The notes: generated by a model not told the origin, from the letters alone. DNA of 64,000 nucleotides from Garcia nutans (GCA_947685225.1 CANTUV010000062.1:10746501-10810500); one strand, 5' to 3'. Counted from the stretch's first letter, positions 21,826 to 35,654 are shown. Translations and numbers: made by a program.

Positions 21826-22929
21826 AATTGCCATTTTGAAGAAAATTTGAAACTTTAATAAGTTTTAGATTTTTTTTCTCTCCTTTTTTTATAAAGAAAA
21901 AATTATAGATGCAAGTAATTTTGAGATTCAATAATATGTCAATTTATGGAAAAGAAAAGTTTGATCTTTGATATAGTTTGTTAGTGAAATCTTTCCCTTG
22001 TTCCAATGTATATTCACGTACACCCCTAAATTTGACCCCAAATGAACTTAGTTCTAATTTAAAAGACCAAACCACAGTCGGTCCAATCTTAAAGGCCTAA
22101 ATTAAATCTAATTCAATTTTAAAAGCCCAAATCAAAGTCAAATCCAATTAAAAAGGCTGAATCAATTCTGGTTAAACCCAAAACCCAAAATGATTGAGCT
22201 GGCCTAAGCTTCATGTCGAATTGGTGTGCCAATTCGATATGAGCAAGGCTCATATCAAATTCGACATGAGCGATACCGTCGTATGCACGATGCCCTATAT
22301 TTTCTTAACAAGTTAATATTAAGATGTGTTTGTGGGTTGTAATTTTAATTTCTATTTAATTAAGCCTTAGTTTTATAATTCCTTGTATGATGATGGATTC
22401 CAATTTTTATTATTTGAAATATGATGTAAAATGCATGTTTCCACTTGTAGTTTTCTTATTTATTAAGTTTTATAATTTAACTTATTTTATGAATTTTGGA
22501 TCATTTCAAAGGAAATATTTTCATTAATCGGTGGATGTCCTATTTATTTACTTATATTTTAGACATTGGATATAGTAAAGATATTTTTTCATCTAGTATG
22601 GATGTCCATTTTATTTGATTGCTTTGATTTTAGTATAATGAATATTTATTTATTATGATTGCATGTAATATGGATGATATTATAATAATTAAGAATTTAA
22701 TAATATTTATACCTGAAAAGAAGGTCAGTTCCAATGAACCGGGCGCTATGGGGGTGCTGGGTCATTCTCACTTTCCTCATGCTTATCCAACTTTCAGAAC
22801 CCAATGAGGGTTGAGAATTCCTTAGGAATCGAGTAATCCACCTATTTCTTTTCTTTTTCGGCCCGTCCAGGTGGTGACTCTATTTCTCTGAATTTAGGTC
22901 CATATTCTCTAAGGCCCCGAGCCTAACAG
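21826..22929 (+). repeat. Possible Tat/Ogre-type gypsy LTR remnant
   Basis: No coding sequence. The stretch near 22860-22930 (ggtggtgactctatttctct ... gagcctaaca) followed by gtgtcgaagtggc resembles the LTR end and primer-site junction of plant Tat-group elements. Palindromic blocks based on ATTCGACATGAGC at 22215-22271 could form hairpins. The left edge is uncertain and the assignment tentative. Confidence 0.3.
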
Positions 22930-23349
22930 TGTCGAAGTGGCAATAATCATTGCTCCGGGAGTGGGGGCAAAAAATATCTGCTCACACTTTTAATATGAGA
23001 TTTAAATATAATTTTTTAACTAATTTAATTTATTTTTTTTCAAATATTATGACATCAAATTTGGCAAGTACCTTATTTGTTAGTGAGTATGAACCAAATA
23101 TCAGTGATAAATCCCTCTTATTCTTGGAAGGAAAACTTTTGAATCCAAAAGTTTTATATATGAGGAGTTATTTGTTAAAAAGAAAAAGTGACTCCCCTCT
23201 AATAAAAGCCATAAGCAAGAGAATAAGGGAAATACTATTTCTAATAATGAATATTTGGCGATTAGAGTGTTCCCACTTTTCAAAATTTCTCCTAATATCA
23301 AGAATACTTTAAACCATAATAAAAGAGTGGATTTCTCAATTCTCATTGC

Positions 23350-25250
23350 AAGGTCTTTGTTGGAAAATTAAATCTAAATAAGTAGAGGTTCAAATTTTAT
23401 TTCTAATGATGCCCATAAATAATTCATCTTGTGCTCACCAATCTTGAAGAATAATCACTAAAGAGGGAAGGTCCTTGCTTTTCACAGTCTAAAAATCAAG
23501 CCTTAACATCGTAATCTCACTTTTTAATATATTGAGTTATGGGAGAGAAAAAAACTAAATAGCAAGAGGGAGAGCTTAAAATCACTTGTATATATATGGT
23601 GACAATATCCTTCTCCTAGAAGGATTTAAGTTTGATTTTAGAGATAAAATCAAACTTAGATTATCCTAATTATCCAAAGATATTTATCATCTCCTAATTA
23701 AATAAATAATTAATATTATCTTAATAATACTAATATTAAATAAATATTATAGTTAAATAATATTTATAATTATATTGGGCTCATGGGTTTATCCACCTGT
23801 CATGGCAGACCAACCTAAAATAAATATCTCTTACTCGTATATGATGTGACATATGCTTAAAAGCGGTCATGGTTCAAGGCAGCTCATACTAGACTAATGG
23901 ACTATGCAACAGATATACTATGAGAGCTCTAGGCTATACACTTATTAGGGATGTATAACGTCTCATTTATTGAAAGGACTTCGGAGTAGATATAATGTGA
24001 TTTACCCCATATTACTTATCTTATTTCCATTATCCCTATGAGATCTCAAGACAATTTACACCCACAATTATATAAGCTTACAAATATAATTGGTCGACCT
24101 GTGGACACAAAAAAAAGTGACAATCTAGTAATCTTCATGTTAGTTCAATTCTCTTGATAATAACCATACTCACTTTTCTAGAAATATTTCATTAGATCAA
24201 ATCATACATAATCCTCTGGTAACACCCTAAGATAGAAAAAATTTGATCAAACCTAAAAAAAACCAACCAAAAGTCATAAGGGTAACAATGCTGAGAATCT
24301 AAATTCTCTGAGGGTTTCACTTTGACAAAATAGAGATCATATTCTTTTATTTTCCCTTTTGGTCGAGAAAATGCGCATGTGGTATGAGACACATGTCATA
24401 GTATTCTTCCTTCCTATGGAGCTTATGCCTCAAAAGAAAACACTGTATAGACCTTAAAAGAAAACATTCAGTGTTTGACCTTATAAATGTAAACCTCACA
24501 ACAGATGAAAATGTCTCTTCGTAGTCTATTTCTTCCTATTGTGTATACTCTTTTGCTACGAGACAAGCTTTATACCTCTCGATGTTGACATCGACCTTCC
24601 GCTTGATTTTTAAAATCCATTTATTCGCAATGGCTTTGTGACCTTTCGGAAGATCAATTAAATTCCAAACTTGGTTTAATCTCATGGAGCCTAACTACTC
24701 TTCCATTACTTTTATCCAATTATCCTTGGCTGAATATGAGAGAGCCTCTTTGAAAGTTCTAGGATCTTCATCATCTTAAGACATAATCATGAGTACCTCA
24801 TCACTGCCTTTGATATTAAATCAATGGCGAGGAACGATTCTGTGATTGCTTCTCCTTAAATCAGCATATTGAGGAACATTTTCTTCAAGTTCCAAAATTG
24901 AAATGTCAACTAAATCGAGATCCATAGGACTCCTACTAGAATTAGGATTCGTACACCCACTCAAACTAGGATCACTCTTAGCTAGAATAGTTGGTGGAGT
25001 TAATTCCACCAAATTCCTTCCACTCAGATAAAGTAGTCCTTGTAAACTTTGATTCTCAATTTCATATAAGGAGAACTCTTTATTTAGATTGCCCTATCTA
25101 GGAAAATCATTTTCTAAGAAAGTTACGTCTCATGATTTAAACTCAGTTGAGACCTCAACTCGTGCATACCTTATTCCGGCCCGACCCATAAAGGATGCAA
25201 AATTGGAGTGCTAGAAAATAGAGCTATGTTTCACAAAAAAAAAAAAAAGA
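23350..25250 (-). mobile_element. Minus-strand Ty1/copia fragment: LTR-like region plus pol
   Basis: A minus-strand frame from about 25170 to 24490 reads RVEVSTEFKS and later NPNSSRSPMDLDLVDISILELEE, then KEALSYSAKDNWIKVMEE, LNQVWNLIDLPKGHKAIANK and WILKIKRKVDVNIERYKACL. It ends VAKEYTQ-stop-EEIDYEETF. This is the start of the copia reverse transcriptase (RVT_2) with its upstream linker. It is broken by stops. The region 23450-23830 looks like the matching LTR in antisense. The catalytic YVDD block is not identifiable. Confidence 0.6.
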
Positions 25251-25259
25251 AAGTACTGA

Positions 25260-25985
25260 GGTCACTCTGCCTTCATTGGCTACGCTCGAATCGATAGAAA
25301 ATTGATTTTGAAAACATTTCTCTACTCAAATTTATTTTGGAAATGGGATAAATTAAGAAAAATCCTAAAAATGACTCAAACATAAGGATAAAATCACTAA
25401 CCTCAAACCAAAAGATGGATTTCGGGGCTAGGTTTAGGCTTTTAAGTAAACAGAGTTAGGCCTTGGATTAAATATGAACTTATAAAATGGATTTCATAAC
25501 ATGACAATTATAATATGAAGTGAAAAATTAAGCATGATTTATAGTAAGAAAATAAAATAAAATAAAAGTTGAAATCAAATTAAAGATTACATTTAAAAAT
25601 CAAAATAATGGGATCCCAACTCTAACCTTATGGATTCTAGGATGGACATACATTTTTCAACTATTGTTACTTACTTAAGGTTAAAAACTGCTTGTCTTAA
25701 TTGGCTCTTTAGGCATGTCTCAGCTATGAAAGACTTCAGGTGACTTGGATTTTCTTAAAGAACAATTTTAATTTACAATAAGACTGAGGGGAAGGGTTAT
25801 TTTGAAAGTAGACTTGATGCTTAGAGTGAAATTTCAACTAAGTCTGCATATCCATTTGAGTTGAAATCAAAACTCATGCAGTTCTAACCATCGCAAGATG
25901 ATTGGTTTAGGACTCAAAATAGGGTTTTTAAACCTAAGCTAGGCGAGCCTAAGTCTACATTGGTCTTAGTTTTACGAACTTAATT
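25260..25985. other. Unassigned stretch before the minisatellite
   Basis: No gene recognised. Runs of sequence similar to the repeat array begin near 25985. It may belong to the same repeat-bearing element. Confidence 0.25.
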
Positions 25986-27010
25986 CTATGACCAACTGGA
26001 TGGAACCTATTTTAGAAAATGGACTTAGAACCAACTGGATGGAACCTAATTTAGAAAATGAACTTAGGACTAACTGGATAGAACCTGATTTAGAAAATGA
26101 CCTTAGAACTAATTGGATATAACCTAATTTAGAAAGAAAAAAAGGCCTTAGAACTAACTGGATAGAACCTAATTTAGAAAATAGACTTAGGACTAACTGG
26201 ATGGAACCTAATTTAGAAAATAAACTTAGGACTAACTGGATAGAACCCGATTTAGAAAATGGCCTTAGAACTAACAACATATAACCTAATTTAGAAAAAA
26301 AAAATAAAAAAAAGGCCTTAGAACTAACTGGATAAAACCTAATTTAGAAAATGGCTTTAAGACTAACTTGATAGACCCTAATTTAGAATAATGGTTATAG
26401 ATGAGACCCTAAAACAAATTTGGAAGACAACTAGATGAAACCCTAATTTGAAAAATAATTTTAGGAGATAACTGGATAAAACCCTAATTTTGGAAGACAA
26501 CTGGATTAAATCCTAATTTGAAAAAATTAATTTTAGGAGACAACTGGAAAAAAACCCTAATTTTAAAAAAATAATGTTGGGAGACAACTGGATGAAACCC
26601 TAATTCGAAAAATAGTTTTAGGAGACAACTTGATGAAATTATAATTTGAAAAATAATTTTGGAAGACAACTAGATGAAACTCTAATTTTGAAAAATATCC
26701 CTAATTTAGAAAATGATTTTGGGACACAATTGGATGAAACCCTAATTTGGAAAATGATTTTGTGAGACGACTGAATGAAACTCTAATTTGAAAAATAATT
26801 TTAGGAGACAACTTCATGAAACTCTAATTTTAAAATTGATTTTGGGAGACAACTGTATGAAACACTAATTTGAAAAATAATTTTGGGAGACAATTAGATG
26901 AAACCCTAATTTGTAAAATATTTTTGGGAGAAAATTAATTGAAACCCTAATTTGAAATATAATTTTAGGAAACAACTGGATGAAACCCTAATTTAAAAAA
27001 TAGTTTTGGT
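25986..27010. repeat. Minisatellite of ~39-42 bp units, about 25 copies
   Basis: The first part (to about 26400) repeats a ~39 bp unit containing aactggatagaacctaattt and agaaaatg; the second part repeats a ~41-42 bp relative containing caactggatgaaaccctaat and ttgaaaaataattttag. Units diverge by point changes and A-run insertions. Because the first unit is a multiple of three, the minus strand shows a 13-residue repeated peptide (LVLSLFSKLGSIQ), which I regard as a by-product, not a gene. Confidence 0.9.
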
Positions 27011-27149
27011 TTGGGAAAGCTTGATTTGATTTTAGGTTAATTCTGAAGATCAAATGATAATCTTCAAAATTGGGGGAAAATGATGGATTTAGGCTAATTT
27101 CAAAGATCAAACTATAATCTTTGAAATTGGGGAAAAATGATGGATTAAG

Positions 27150-27570
27150 AATTAAATTTTGAAAATCAAAGGATGATGCTCAAACGATTACTGAGCAGCC
27201 TCACGCTCCAAATGATGATAAGAATATGCAAAGGTTTTTCTTAGCTAGCATATGCTCCTAACTTTTAGGTGACAAACGGATAACTGCATGGATCTTCTAC
27301 TCTTCAGTCAACACATGACTAGTATTATGTAACTCGCTAATCATATTCGACATCTCTCTTAAGATGTCTCTTCATTGAGTGGATTTGATACTTCTTGTAA
27401 GTATCAAGCTTGATAATGAGGGATCTTAACTTTATGAGAGAAACTGTACCAAATTTCACTTTAAATGTTGTCTATATACCCTTGGCATGTTCATAGCTAC
27501 AAAAATACTTCAACATGTCATCATCCATTGCACTAAGTAATTGGTGCAAGCTTAAGAGTTCTTTCTCTTT
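27150..27570 (-). pseudogene. Minus-strand copia gag remnant
   Basis: On the minus strand, with frame changes, the blocks FKVKFGTVSLIKLRSLIIKL, DTYKK, MKRHLREMSNMISELHNTSH and VLTEE-stop-KIHAVIR match the UBN2-type gag of plant copia elements. It lies on the same strand as the pol fragment at 24.5-25.2 kb and in the right order, so both may come from one element whose middle was replaced or invaded by the minisatellite region. Confidence 0.55.
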
Positions 27571-28686
27571 TAAGCAATATAGGCCTTACAATCCCACCTA
27601 TGTTGGGCTGAACTACTTTCTTGGGCAGGCTCTTCCATGATATAGTTTAGTGGTTCAAAAGCCTCTTACTCTTTTAGCACATAGTTGTACTATTCAACTT
27701 AGCACCTTTGTTAAGTTCAATTACAATATTCATAGTAGCATAAGCAAAATTGAAAAAATATGCATTTTATAAGTGACAATATATATACATTTTATTAATA
27801 CCACAATTTACATGCCATATCATTTTCGCAACCAATTATACACTAATAATAACATATATACAACCTCGAGTTAAAAGGTCACTATATTTCTAATCATCGT
27901 CTTGATTATATATAATGAATCACAATTAATGTAATTATAATGAAAAAATAATAGTTAATTATTCCAACCAAGCCACACTTAACCATATATCGAATAATTA
28001 GCAAATTAATACTATACATCAAGTCGTACCATAATTAATTTCACAAAATTAATTAATAAACATAATGCATATTGTATTAAATAAGAAATAAGTAAATGGT
28101 TCACAAACCCGATATTTAATAAGAATAAGGCAAAAATATCCATCGATTATTTTAGGAGAATATTCAAATCTTGCAGAAACTGACTCCTCAACTTTTGCAA
28201 GTAAATCTTCTAGCATCTCATAAATCATATCCCTAGTAATGACTTATTCACTGTCAATCTTCTTCCACCATGTAGTGTCATATTTAGCTCTCTTCTAAGT
28301 CTAGGTCTAATCACTCCTTTAGAACATATTGTTTTGAGGAAACATTTAACGATCATCCTATATGGTTGTTCCCCGACATCCCACCAAGCAATGAGCAATT
28401 CATAAAAGTCAAAAATGCAAAAATGAGCTTTTCAAAGCAAATATAGAGGGCATTTAGTTTTCAAACCATCCAACAAAATAAATGACTGAAATTTAGCATG
28501 GTCATACAATATATGCTACATAAAAAGATATATGTCATAAGTGCAGTCCCTTGAACTCATCTTAATTAATTTTTTGCAATTGGTCCTTGAGAACTCTAAT
28601 TTCACTTTTAAGTCTTGCCCCATGCTCAGCTATTTATATCACTATGGGAATTGTAATTCTTTTAACCATTTTTTGTAACTCATCCC

Positions 28687-28700
<14 letters not shown>
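27571..28700. other. Unassigned stretch
   Basis: Possibly more of the minus-strand copia element. A minus-strand frame near 28420-28250 (ELLIAWWDVGEQPYRMIVKC) is open for a short distance but I do not recognise it. Confidence 0.25.
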
Positions 28701-28714
<14 letters not shown>

Positions 28715-28717
<3 letters not shown>

Positions 28718-28812
28718 AAAAGCTCGACCCTCGAAAATACGTTTTTGAGGATCGAACCCCTGCCCTCCCATAGGAATAACAACAGATGGCCTATTGGGCT
28801 AACCCCAGCTGG

Positions 28813-28815
<3 letters not shown>
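28715..28815 (-). mobile_element. tRNA-derived SINE, minus strand
   Basis: On the minus strand the sequence contains TAGCCCAATAGG (complement of 28790-28801), an RNA polymerase III A-box-like motif, and 31 nt further GGTTCGATCC (complement of 28749-28758), an exact B box. The spacing and order fit a tRNA-type internal promoter. The body is bounded on both sides by TA microsatellites (28687-28714 and about 28816-28847). No intact tRNA fold or anticodon is evident, so this is a SINE head, not a tRNA gene. Confidence 0.6.
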
Positions 28816-28847
<32 letters not shown>

Positions 28848-28849
<2 letters not shown>

Positions 28850-30174
28850 GAGAAGTATATATAAAAAATTTATGTAATATTATATACATATTATAGTATA
28901 ATATGCGTTACGAATATATTCTTAGTCTCAATTAGGCAAATATTATTTAAATAATAGCAAAATATATTTAATTATATTTTCCAATTTTTTAGGCCAAAGA
29001 AAATATTTTAACAAAGAAAAATTGAATTTTCTACATTTATAATGACATTTTATTTTAAAAAATATTTTTCAGCCACAAAAAATTATTGACAATTCACCAA
29101 TAAATTTAAAAAATTATTTTGAGTTAATTTCTAAGAAAATAACAAAAAAAAAAAACAACGAGGTCTAAAAAAATGATCCCTGGAAAAATAGTTTTCAGCT
29201 AATGTTGAGCTACCATATAGCAGAAACTAGGATAACCGCCTAGGCTCTAGAAAATTAATTAGAACATTCAGTTTCAAGTGGAAAACTTTGGAGATCATAT
29301 CTCTCTTATTTTAATTATGGTTTGAGCATATAATATATTGATTCAAAACTCTATACCTATACTTTAACATAATATGACACATCCAGTAACAAAAAATAAA
29401 AATTTAATTGCTTAAACATACTAACTTAATCATATGAAAATACACAAAATTAAGCAAGAAAAAATATTTTAATAAATGAAACACATTTAATTGAACCAAG
29501 ACTAAAATACAAGTAATATATCTCTAATATCAATGTTGGAAAACATATATATACAAATAAAGTGGGCGGATATTACCTCAAATGAATCGTAAAGGAGTTT
29601 TGAACCTTTGCTTATGTCACTAGCCTTGAAGGATAATTAACAAATGGGAAAAATCGTACTTACCACAATCTAAAAGCCAATTCTACCTCACAGTTTACAC
29701 TCAATTTTTACAGAGAATAGTTTTGACAGAGAGGAAGTAAAAGAATGGAGAGTGGAGAAAACTTTTAAGTAAGTTATTTGATTATTATTTTTTTGATAAC
29801 TAAAATATCACATAAAATATTAACTAATATTATCTAAATCAAATAGGATTCCTTAAACATCTTTTATTAAATAATTAAATATCTTTATATATTTAATTAG
29901 ATATTGTTTTATTAAGGGGTCTACCAATTTGTCATGGACAAACCTGATCCAAATAAACTAATAATATATTATGTCAACCATTTCTTGATTATTTTATTAA
30001 TTAAAAATTTTAAATGGTAACATTTATTTTGGATGCAAATATTTTCTTTCTATTTGTATAAAGATGACATGAATTTGAGTCTCACTAATAGAAAATAATA
30101 AAAGGAAATAATAATGATAAAAGAGACGTAGATCTTGCTCAAGATTCTCAATATATGAATCAGATCCAATGACA
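28848..30174. other. Non-coding, includes LTR-like sequence in antisense
   Basis: 29560-29960 resembles 23400-23830 in layout (ggtctaccaatttgtcatgg against ggtttatccacctgtcatgg), so it may be a second antisense copia LTR. Otherwise AT-rich with nothing recognised. Confidence 0.3.
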
Positions 30175-31158
30175 TAGAAATAAGGTTGAATACAGATATT
30201 GGAGACTATCGAACTAAATCGAATATTTGGATTAAAAATATTCAGAACCAAAAAGATCCATTGACTTTTGATTTTCTCTGAATCGAATAACAGAAATAAG
30301 AACCGATTTATTACTTATAATATAAAATTATATTTTATTATATTAATTTATTACTTGATATTTAATATTATATATAACTAAATTATAGTAATTTTCTTAT
30401 TTAACTAAAAAATAAAGTAAATATAAATATAAATATAATTAATAGATATTTTTTTTAATTTATTAGCTAATCAATATTGATTTGCATATTTTACAATATT
30501 TTTAAATTATAAAATTTAAATTAAATTTAAAAACTTTAAGCATTAATAAATTATTAACTAAATATTTTAAATTAAATTAGTATTCAACATGTTTTATATG
30601 AAATAGTTGATACTAAATAATTCTTTATAATAATAATAGTAGTTGTCAATAAAAATGATATATATAAGTATTAACAATAATTAATAATACTAGTGATTGT
30701 GGAAATAAATAAATTGTGAATGTATTGAAGAATAATATAAATAATATAAATACTAATTTAAATATAAGTACGATAAATTGTTAAAACTTTATAAGATATA
30801 TTAGAATTATTTTTTATATTATATTATGTAAGATATTTATTTTGTTATTTCTATTATATTATATATTATGGATGTTGAACGTTGGATATTTGTAATGATT
30901 TTATTTTATATATTTTGGACTATTTTATTATATAATAATTTTAGTTCATTATTAATTAAAATGTTTAAAAATTAGAGTTCAATCTCTGAATATCTGAAAC
31001 TCTAAACCAAATTTCTCCAAAAAATTAGAGTAAAGTAATGCGAAGATTTTTTTAATTTTAGAGCAATTTCAGAGATAATATTTTAAAAATCTCTGACATT
31101 TGATTAAATTTCAAAAAATTTTCAATATCCGAATTGCTTCGAACCGTACTTACCCCTA
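30175..31158. mobile_element. Possible hAT-like inverted-repeat element
   Basis: The right end aaccgtacttacccctA (31142-31158) gives TAGGGGTAAGTACGGTT on the minus strand. The left end TAGAAATAAGGTTGAATACAGATATTGG (split by changes) is a diverged match, and both are followed by GATATTG. No 8 bp duplication could be found, so limits and family are tentative. AT-rich interior, no transposase. Confidence 0.35.
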
Positions 31159-31375
31159 TTTAGAAAGTTTCAAACTGGATCAAAAAGTATACAATAATTT
31201 ATATAAACAAAAGAAATTAATTAAAGCCCCATTGAATTCCTACTTATTATGTCTTAAATGCAATCAAAAAAATAAATAAAATAAAATAAAGTGTGATGGT
31301 TATGAATTATGATACTACACTTAAAAAAATAATATTAGTTTTTTTTACAAATATACACACAACTTGCTTTCAAAT

Positions 31376-32342
31376 AGGGCTAATGTCGTTTTAATCTCCA
31401 GAATATTGAGTTTTATTGGTCTAACTCAACATTTAATTTTTGCTAATTAGTGTCAAACCTAAATTATTTTTTATCGATATTAACCCACTAAGGCTTGGAA
31501 GACATTCGAGCCTGCATGGACAGATGAGCTGGCAAGCTCGGTTTTGCTGATACTTTCTAACTTGAAACACATTGTTTTTTTCATATTTTTTCTTCAATAT
31601 AACTCGAAAAATGATAATGTATCATGTTCTCTTTCATCATTTGCATTCACACCTCTATTGTGAATCAACTCCATTAACCCAATAATATAACTATAATTAT
31701 CTCTATCAATCTTCACATACACACTCTGAAGTATTTTTGGCATATTTACCGCTATATAATCAATCAAACTGACAAGTTATTTATTTTCTTAGACAACATG
31801 ATTTGCAAATTCAACATTCCAAAATCTGACATTTCTTCATGCTGACAATATAATTTTCCCCAATCAACACTTCATTTCAGGTTACTGTCCACCTGATTTG
31901 CCATGGATTTGTCAAGTTTATTCTTGTGGGCAAAACAAGTCTCTGATTTCTACTAGGTTTGAGTCACGTGGCATTGATACTGTTGCGAGCTGCTACTTAT
32001 TCTACTTCTGCATTTGTGGGTAGAAAATTATAGAAGAAGGTTTTTCTCACGGTGGTTATAAAAGATACAATGCTAATCCAATAACGGGAAAATGATACGA
32101 CAACGTTTTATTGATAAATTAGGGGAAAAATGAACAAAACAATGTGTATAAAAATTAGAAAGCATCAACAAAACTAAGCATGCCAGCTCATCCATCCACC
32201 TTGGCTTGGATGTCTTCCAAACTTTAATGGGATAATTTTGACTGAAAATAATAGAAATCCGACATTAACTAACCAAAATTAAATATTAAGATTAAACTGA
32301 CAAAATTCAATATTTTAGAGGTAAATAAGTTCTTAACCCTAA
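31376..32342. mobile_element. Inverted-repeat element with ~200 bp arms (Mutator-like)
   Basis: 31376-31590 and the complement of 32130-32342 align through most of their length; matching blocks include ATATTGA, ATTTAATTTT, TTGGAAGACAT, GATGAGCTGGCA and TTTTGTTGATGCTTTCTAA against TTTTGCTGATACTTTCTAA. Long arms and no transposase suggest a non-autonomous MULE. Clear 9 bp duplications were not found. The middle (31600-32120) includes a short block of higher complexity (about 31880-32030) that may be captured sequence; I could not identify it. Confidence 0.6.
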
Positions 32343-35300
32343 AATATTACATTAGACATCAATCACAGTGGTCAAAATTTGAAAAATTTTATAATATCCA
32401 AGTCTACCATAGTGACATCATAAAATTCTCCTTTTGACTAATTTAGGTTTACGAAGCCACGTGGTATCAAATCACAATCAACTTTCGAACTTTCTTTATC
32501 TAGCTTAGATGTTGAGGGCACTGAATGTTTATTTTATTTCTAACAAAATGTCATTTTTGACACGTAATGGTTCCACTCTACCTATCTATTTAACGTATAA
32601 ATTTAAAAATAAAAATTCTGATTAATGACATGCATGTGATTATGTTTATACTAATTCTAATAGTGTGTTTAGTATATTATTGAAAAAATTAATTATTAAA
32701 AATATATTTTAAAATAATATATTATTAATATTATATTTTATTAAAAAATTATATTACTATATTTAAAATATGAAATAAAATATTAAAAAAGTTAATTAAA
32801 AAAATATTAATTTATTTGATTCTAATTTAATTTTATTAAAAAAATTTGAGCAATATCTAAACTACTCTTATAACATTTCTTTTTTTATTTTACCATATCA
32901 TAAAGTATGAGTATAATTATCTTTTAATATGGAACTCCTCAATTCTTTTTTCAGTAAAATATTTTTTTCTATATTCTTTTTTTTTTAAATTTAGTGGATC
33001 CAATATTATATTTTATATGAATAATTAGTAAATAAATATAGTATTATTTGTAAAAGAAGATTATAAAGTCAATTAAGATTATGGTATATCCAAAAGCACT
33101 TGAATATTATTTCTTTTGTATAGAGTTCAGATGCAATTGCTACAGAGTTGGAAGAAATTAAAAAAAAAAGGCAATGTGTGAGCTCTAATAATTTTAGAAG
33201 AGAAACAGAGGATATTGATGGCGAAACTTCTTTTTCTATTTAAATTTTCTTAGCCATTAATTTATCCTCAATGAGGGGTGCTGCAATATTGGCTTGTCAA
33301 GGCTAATGATTGTCTTAAATTGGGTCCATTAAGGATTGAGCAACCCCTAAGTATTTCAAGCTTTGAAGGTTTAAGTCTCTTGTAATAAGTTTGATATGGT
33401 GTTTTTGATGGAAATGCTTTTGTATGCTCAGAAGATAAAGGATATAAGAAGTTTACTTGGATTTGAGGGATGCTTTTGTGTAGATAGGATTGGTAACGGC
33501 GGGGGGATTAGCTTTGTTTAGGTAGAAACAAAATTTGATTCAAATTGGTGGCTTCTTTAATAACAATATTGATGTATGGTGGTGACTATCTTCAAAACCT
33601 TGATTGTTTCATGGTTTGTCATGGTTTCATAATATATGGTATAATTTAATTTTTATTTGTTTTTACTTTCACCCTTTATGGTATGATTTTCTATAGTAAT
33701 TTTATGATTTGAAAACCATTAATTTTCTAACCACCAATTTGATGGTTGTCTATGTTTTACAATTTTATCCTTCAAAATATCCAAAATAATTTTTTAAATA
33801 CTAAATAAATGTTGATAAATATTTTTTTCATTTTCACAACATATTAAAATCTTTAAAATATCATCAAATTAAATAAAAATATTTTTACTTAATCGTACTA
33901 TACAATATCATCTTTTTAAACGTGATAAACATTATTTCTAGTATCATATCATGCAATATTAAACCATGCTGCTAGTCATCTAAATAAGCCTATATACTGG
34001 CTTGACATCTAATGGTGTATTATGGTTTTCCATAGAGATTTAAAAGAGCTAATTCTTGGGATATGTTATTACATTTGGCCTTCATCTCTTAATTGCCTTA
34101 GTTGTGTATTTGTGGCTTCAATGACATATTGTCTACATTTGACAAGGTCGGATGCATTCCTCATCCTTTCTCTTTGATTAATGATTTGTATCAGTACTTA
34201 CGCATTTTTGTCACTGTCTCCTATACTCTTCGGATAACCATTTTGCCCCTTTCAACTTGTTGATTTCAATAGCAAATAACCCTTTCGTTGCTAAGGTGAT
34301 AGTGTGTGTGTAATACACTCTCTTATAGAGCATGAATCCATTAAAATCTATTACATTTTGTAATAAATGACAATAATACCCTCATTCCTATGCCCTTTGT
34401 CCTTTTTTTCTAATTTTTTATAACTTTAATTAAAAAATATAATATTAAAAACTAATTATATTTAAATTTATTAAAAACTAATAATATGAGCTAAATTTAT
34501 TTTATACTATTACTTTAAATTATTTAAAAATAAATTTAATTAAAAATGTAAAAATTTACAAATTTAAAATTAACTAAAAAAGTAAAAAGATTACAAGTTT
34601 TACTACATAAATTTAAATATCAAATAATAGCATAAACAAATTTAAATTCAATAAAAATACAAAAATAAATAAAAGAGAAGCAACAATTGCATGTTACCAA
34701 AATCTAGAACTCAAAAATACAAAACTACCCTCACTCAATCATTAAATTTAACCAAAATGCCACTCACAAAATTAAGAATATTATGCCATGAGAATAAGAG
34801 GTTCAGAGCACAAAAATCCAGCAAACTGACATATTAATTATAATTATCATTTACTCTCTAATAGTACAAGATAAATCCAACAAACCCAAAATTTAAGAAA
34901 AAATGCATCTCACAAAAAATAAAGTTAAATCAAAATAATTATAAAAAAATGTTAAGAAAATCAATTCACAGAAGATGAATTTCAAACCAACGAAGAAAAC
35001 TTATCTTGATCTTGATTGTGATCGACATCAGAACAAGAGGTATTTTATTACAAGATGTGGAAAAATTGGAAGAGAAAAACCCTCTACAATATGGGTGATA
35101 GCCATCATCATCTTGTTGGTGGTGCAGTCGTGGCAAAGGTTGCTATGAGATTGTAGGGGGAGGTTGCAATCTCAGGTAGTGGATCTGCTAGTGGTGGGTT
35201 GGATAGATAAAAAATTATAATTTAAATGCTCAAATGATTTTATATTAATCAATATAAGCTTTTCTTATTTCAATTCATAATTGGAAGAAATTTCAATCAG

Positions 35301-35654
35301 AGCACCATAGCACAAAAAGAAGAAGAATAATAAGATTTCATATATGCTGAGAATGAAGTTTCTAGATTGGTATTTTAATTTTTTTATTGTTAAAAATATA
35401 ATTTTATAATTTATTATTTTTCACTTGATTTCTGATGTGTACATTTTTTTCTTGCATGGCAACCAACTGTTCATATTGTCAAAGCATTTAATGGACACAC
35501 GCGACTTCATGTTCATTGTTGTTAAAAGAAGGAGCAAGTGTATGAAGAAACAATTGAGTACAAAGGGCTATGTGTTTACTCGAAGAGTTGAAGGGGAAAG
35601 TGAGTATAGGGGGCAATGGATGTATTAAGCCTTTATAATTTGTATTGAAGCATG
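32343..35654. other. Long AT-rich non-coding stretch
   Basis: No convincing gene. Contains gagcaccatag-type and GGTGG-rich patches (35100-35210) and a 67-codon frame at 35425-35628 that I do not recognise; it may be part of the LINE that begins just after it. Confidence 0.25.

Noticed and set aside
25972..26280. Minus-strand ORF with a 13-residue repeat (LVLSLFSKLGSIQ)
   Set aside because: The 39 bp minisatellite unit keeps the frame open by chance. Neighbouring units are not multiples of three and break it.
28749..28801. Possible tRNA gene
   Set aside because: A and B boxes are present, but no cloverleaf, anticodon arm or acceptor stem can be drawn, so a SINE is the better call.
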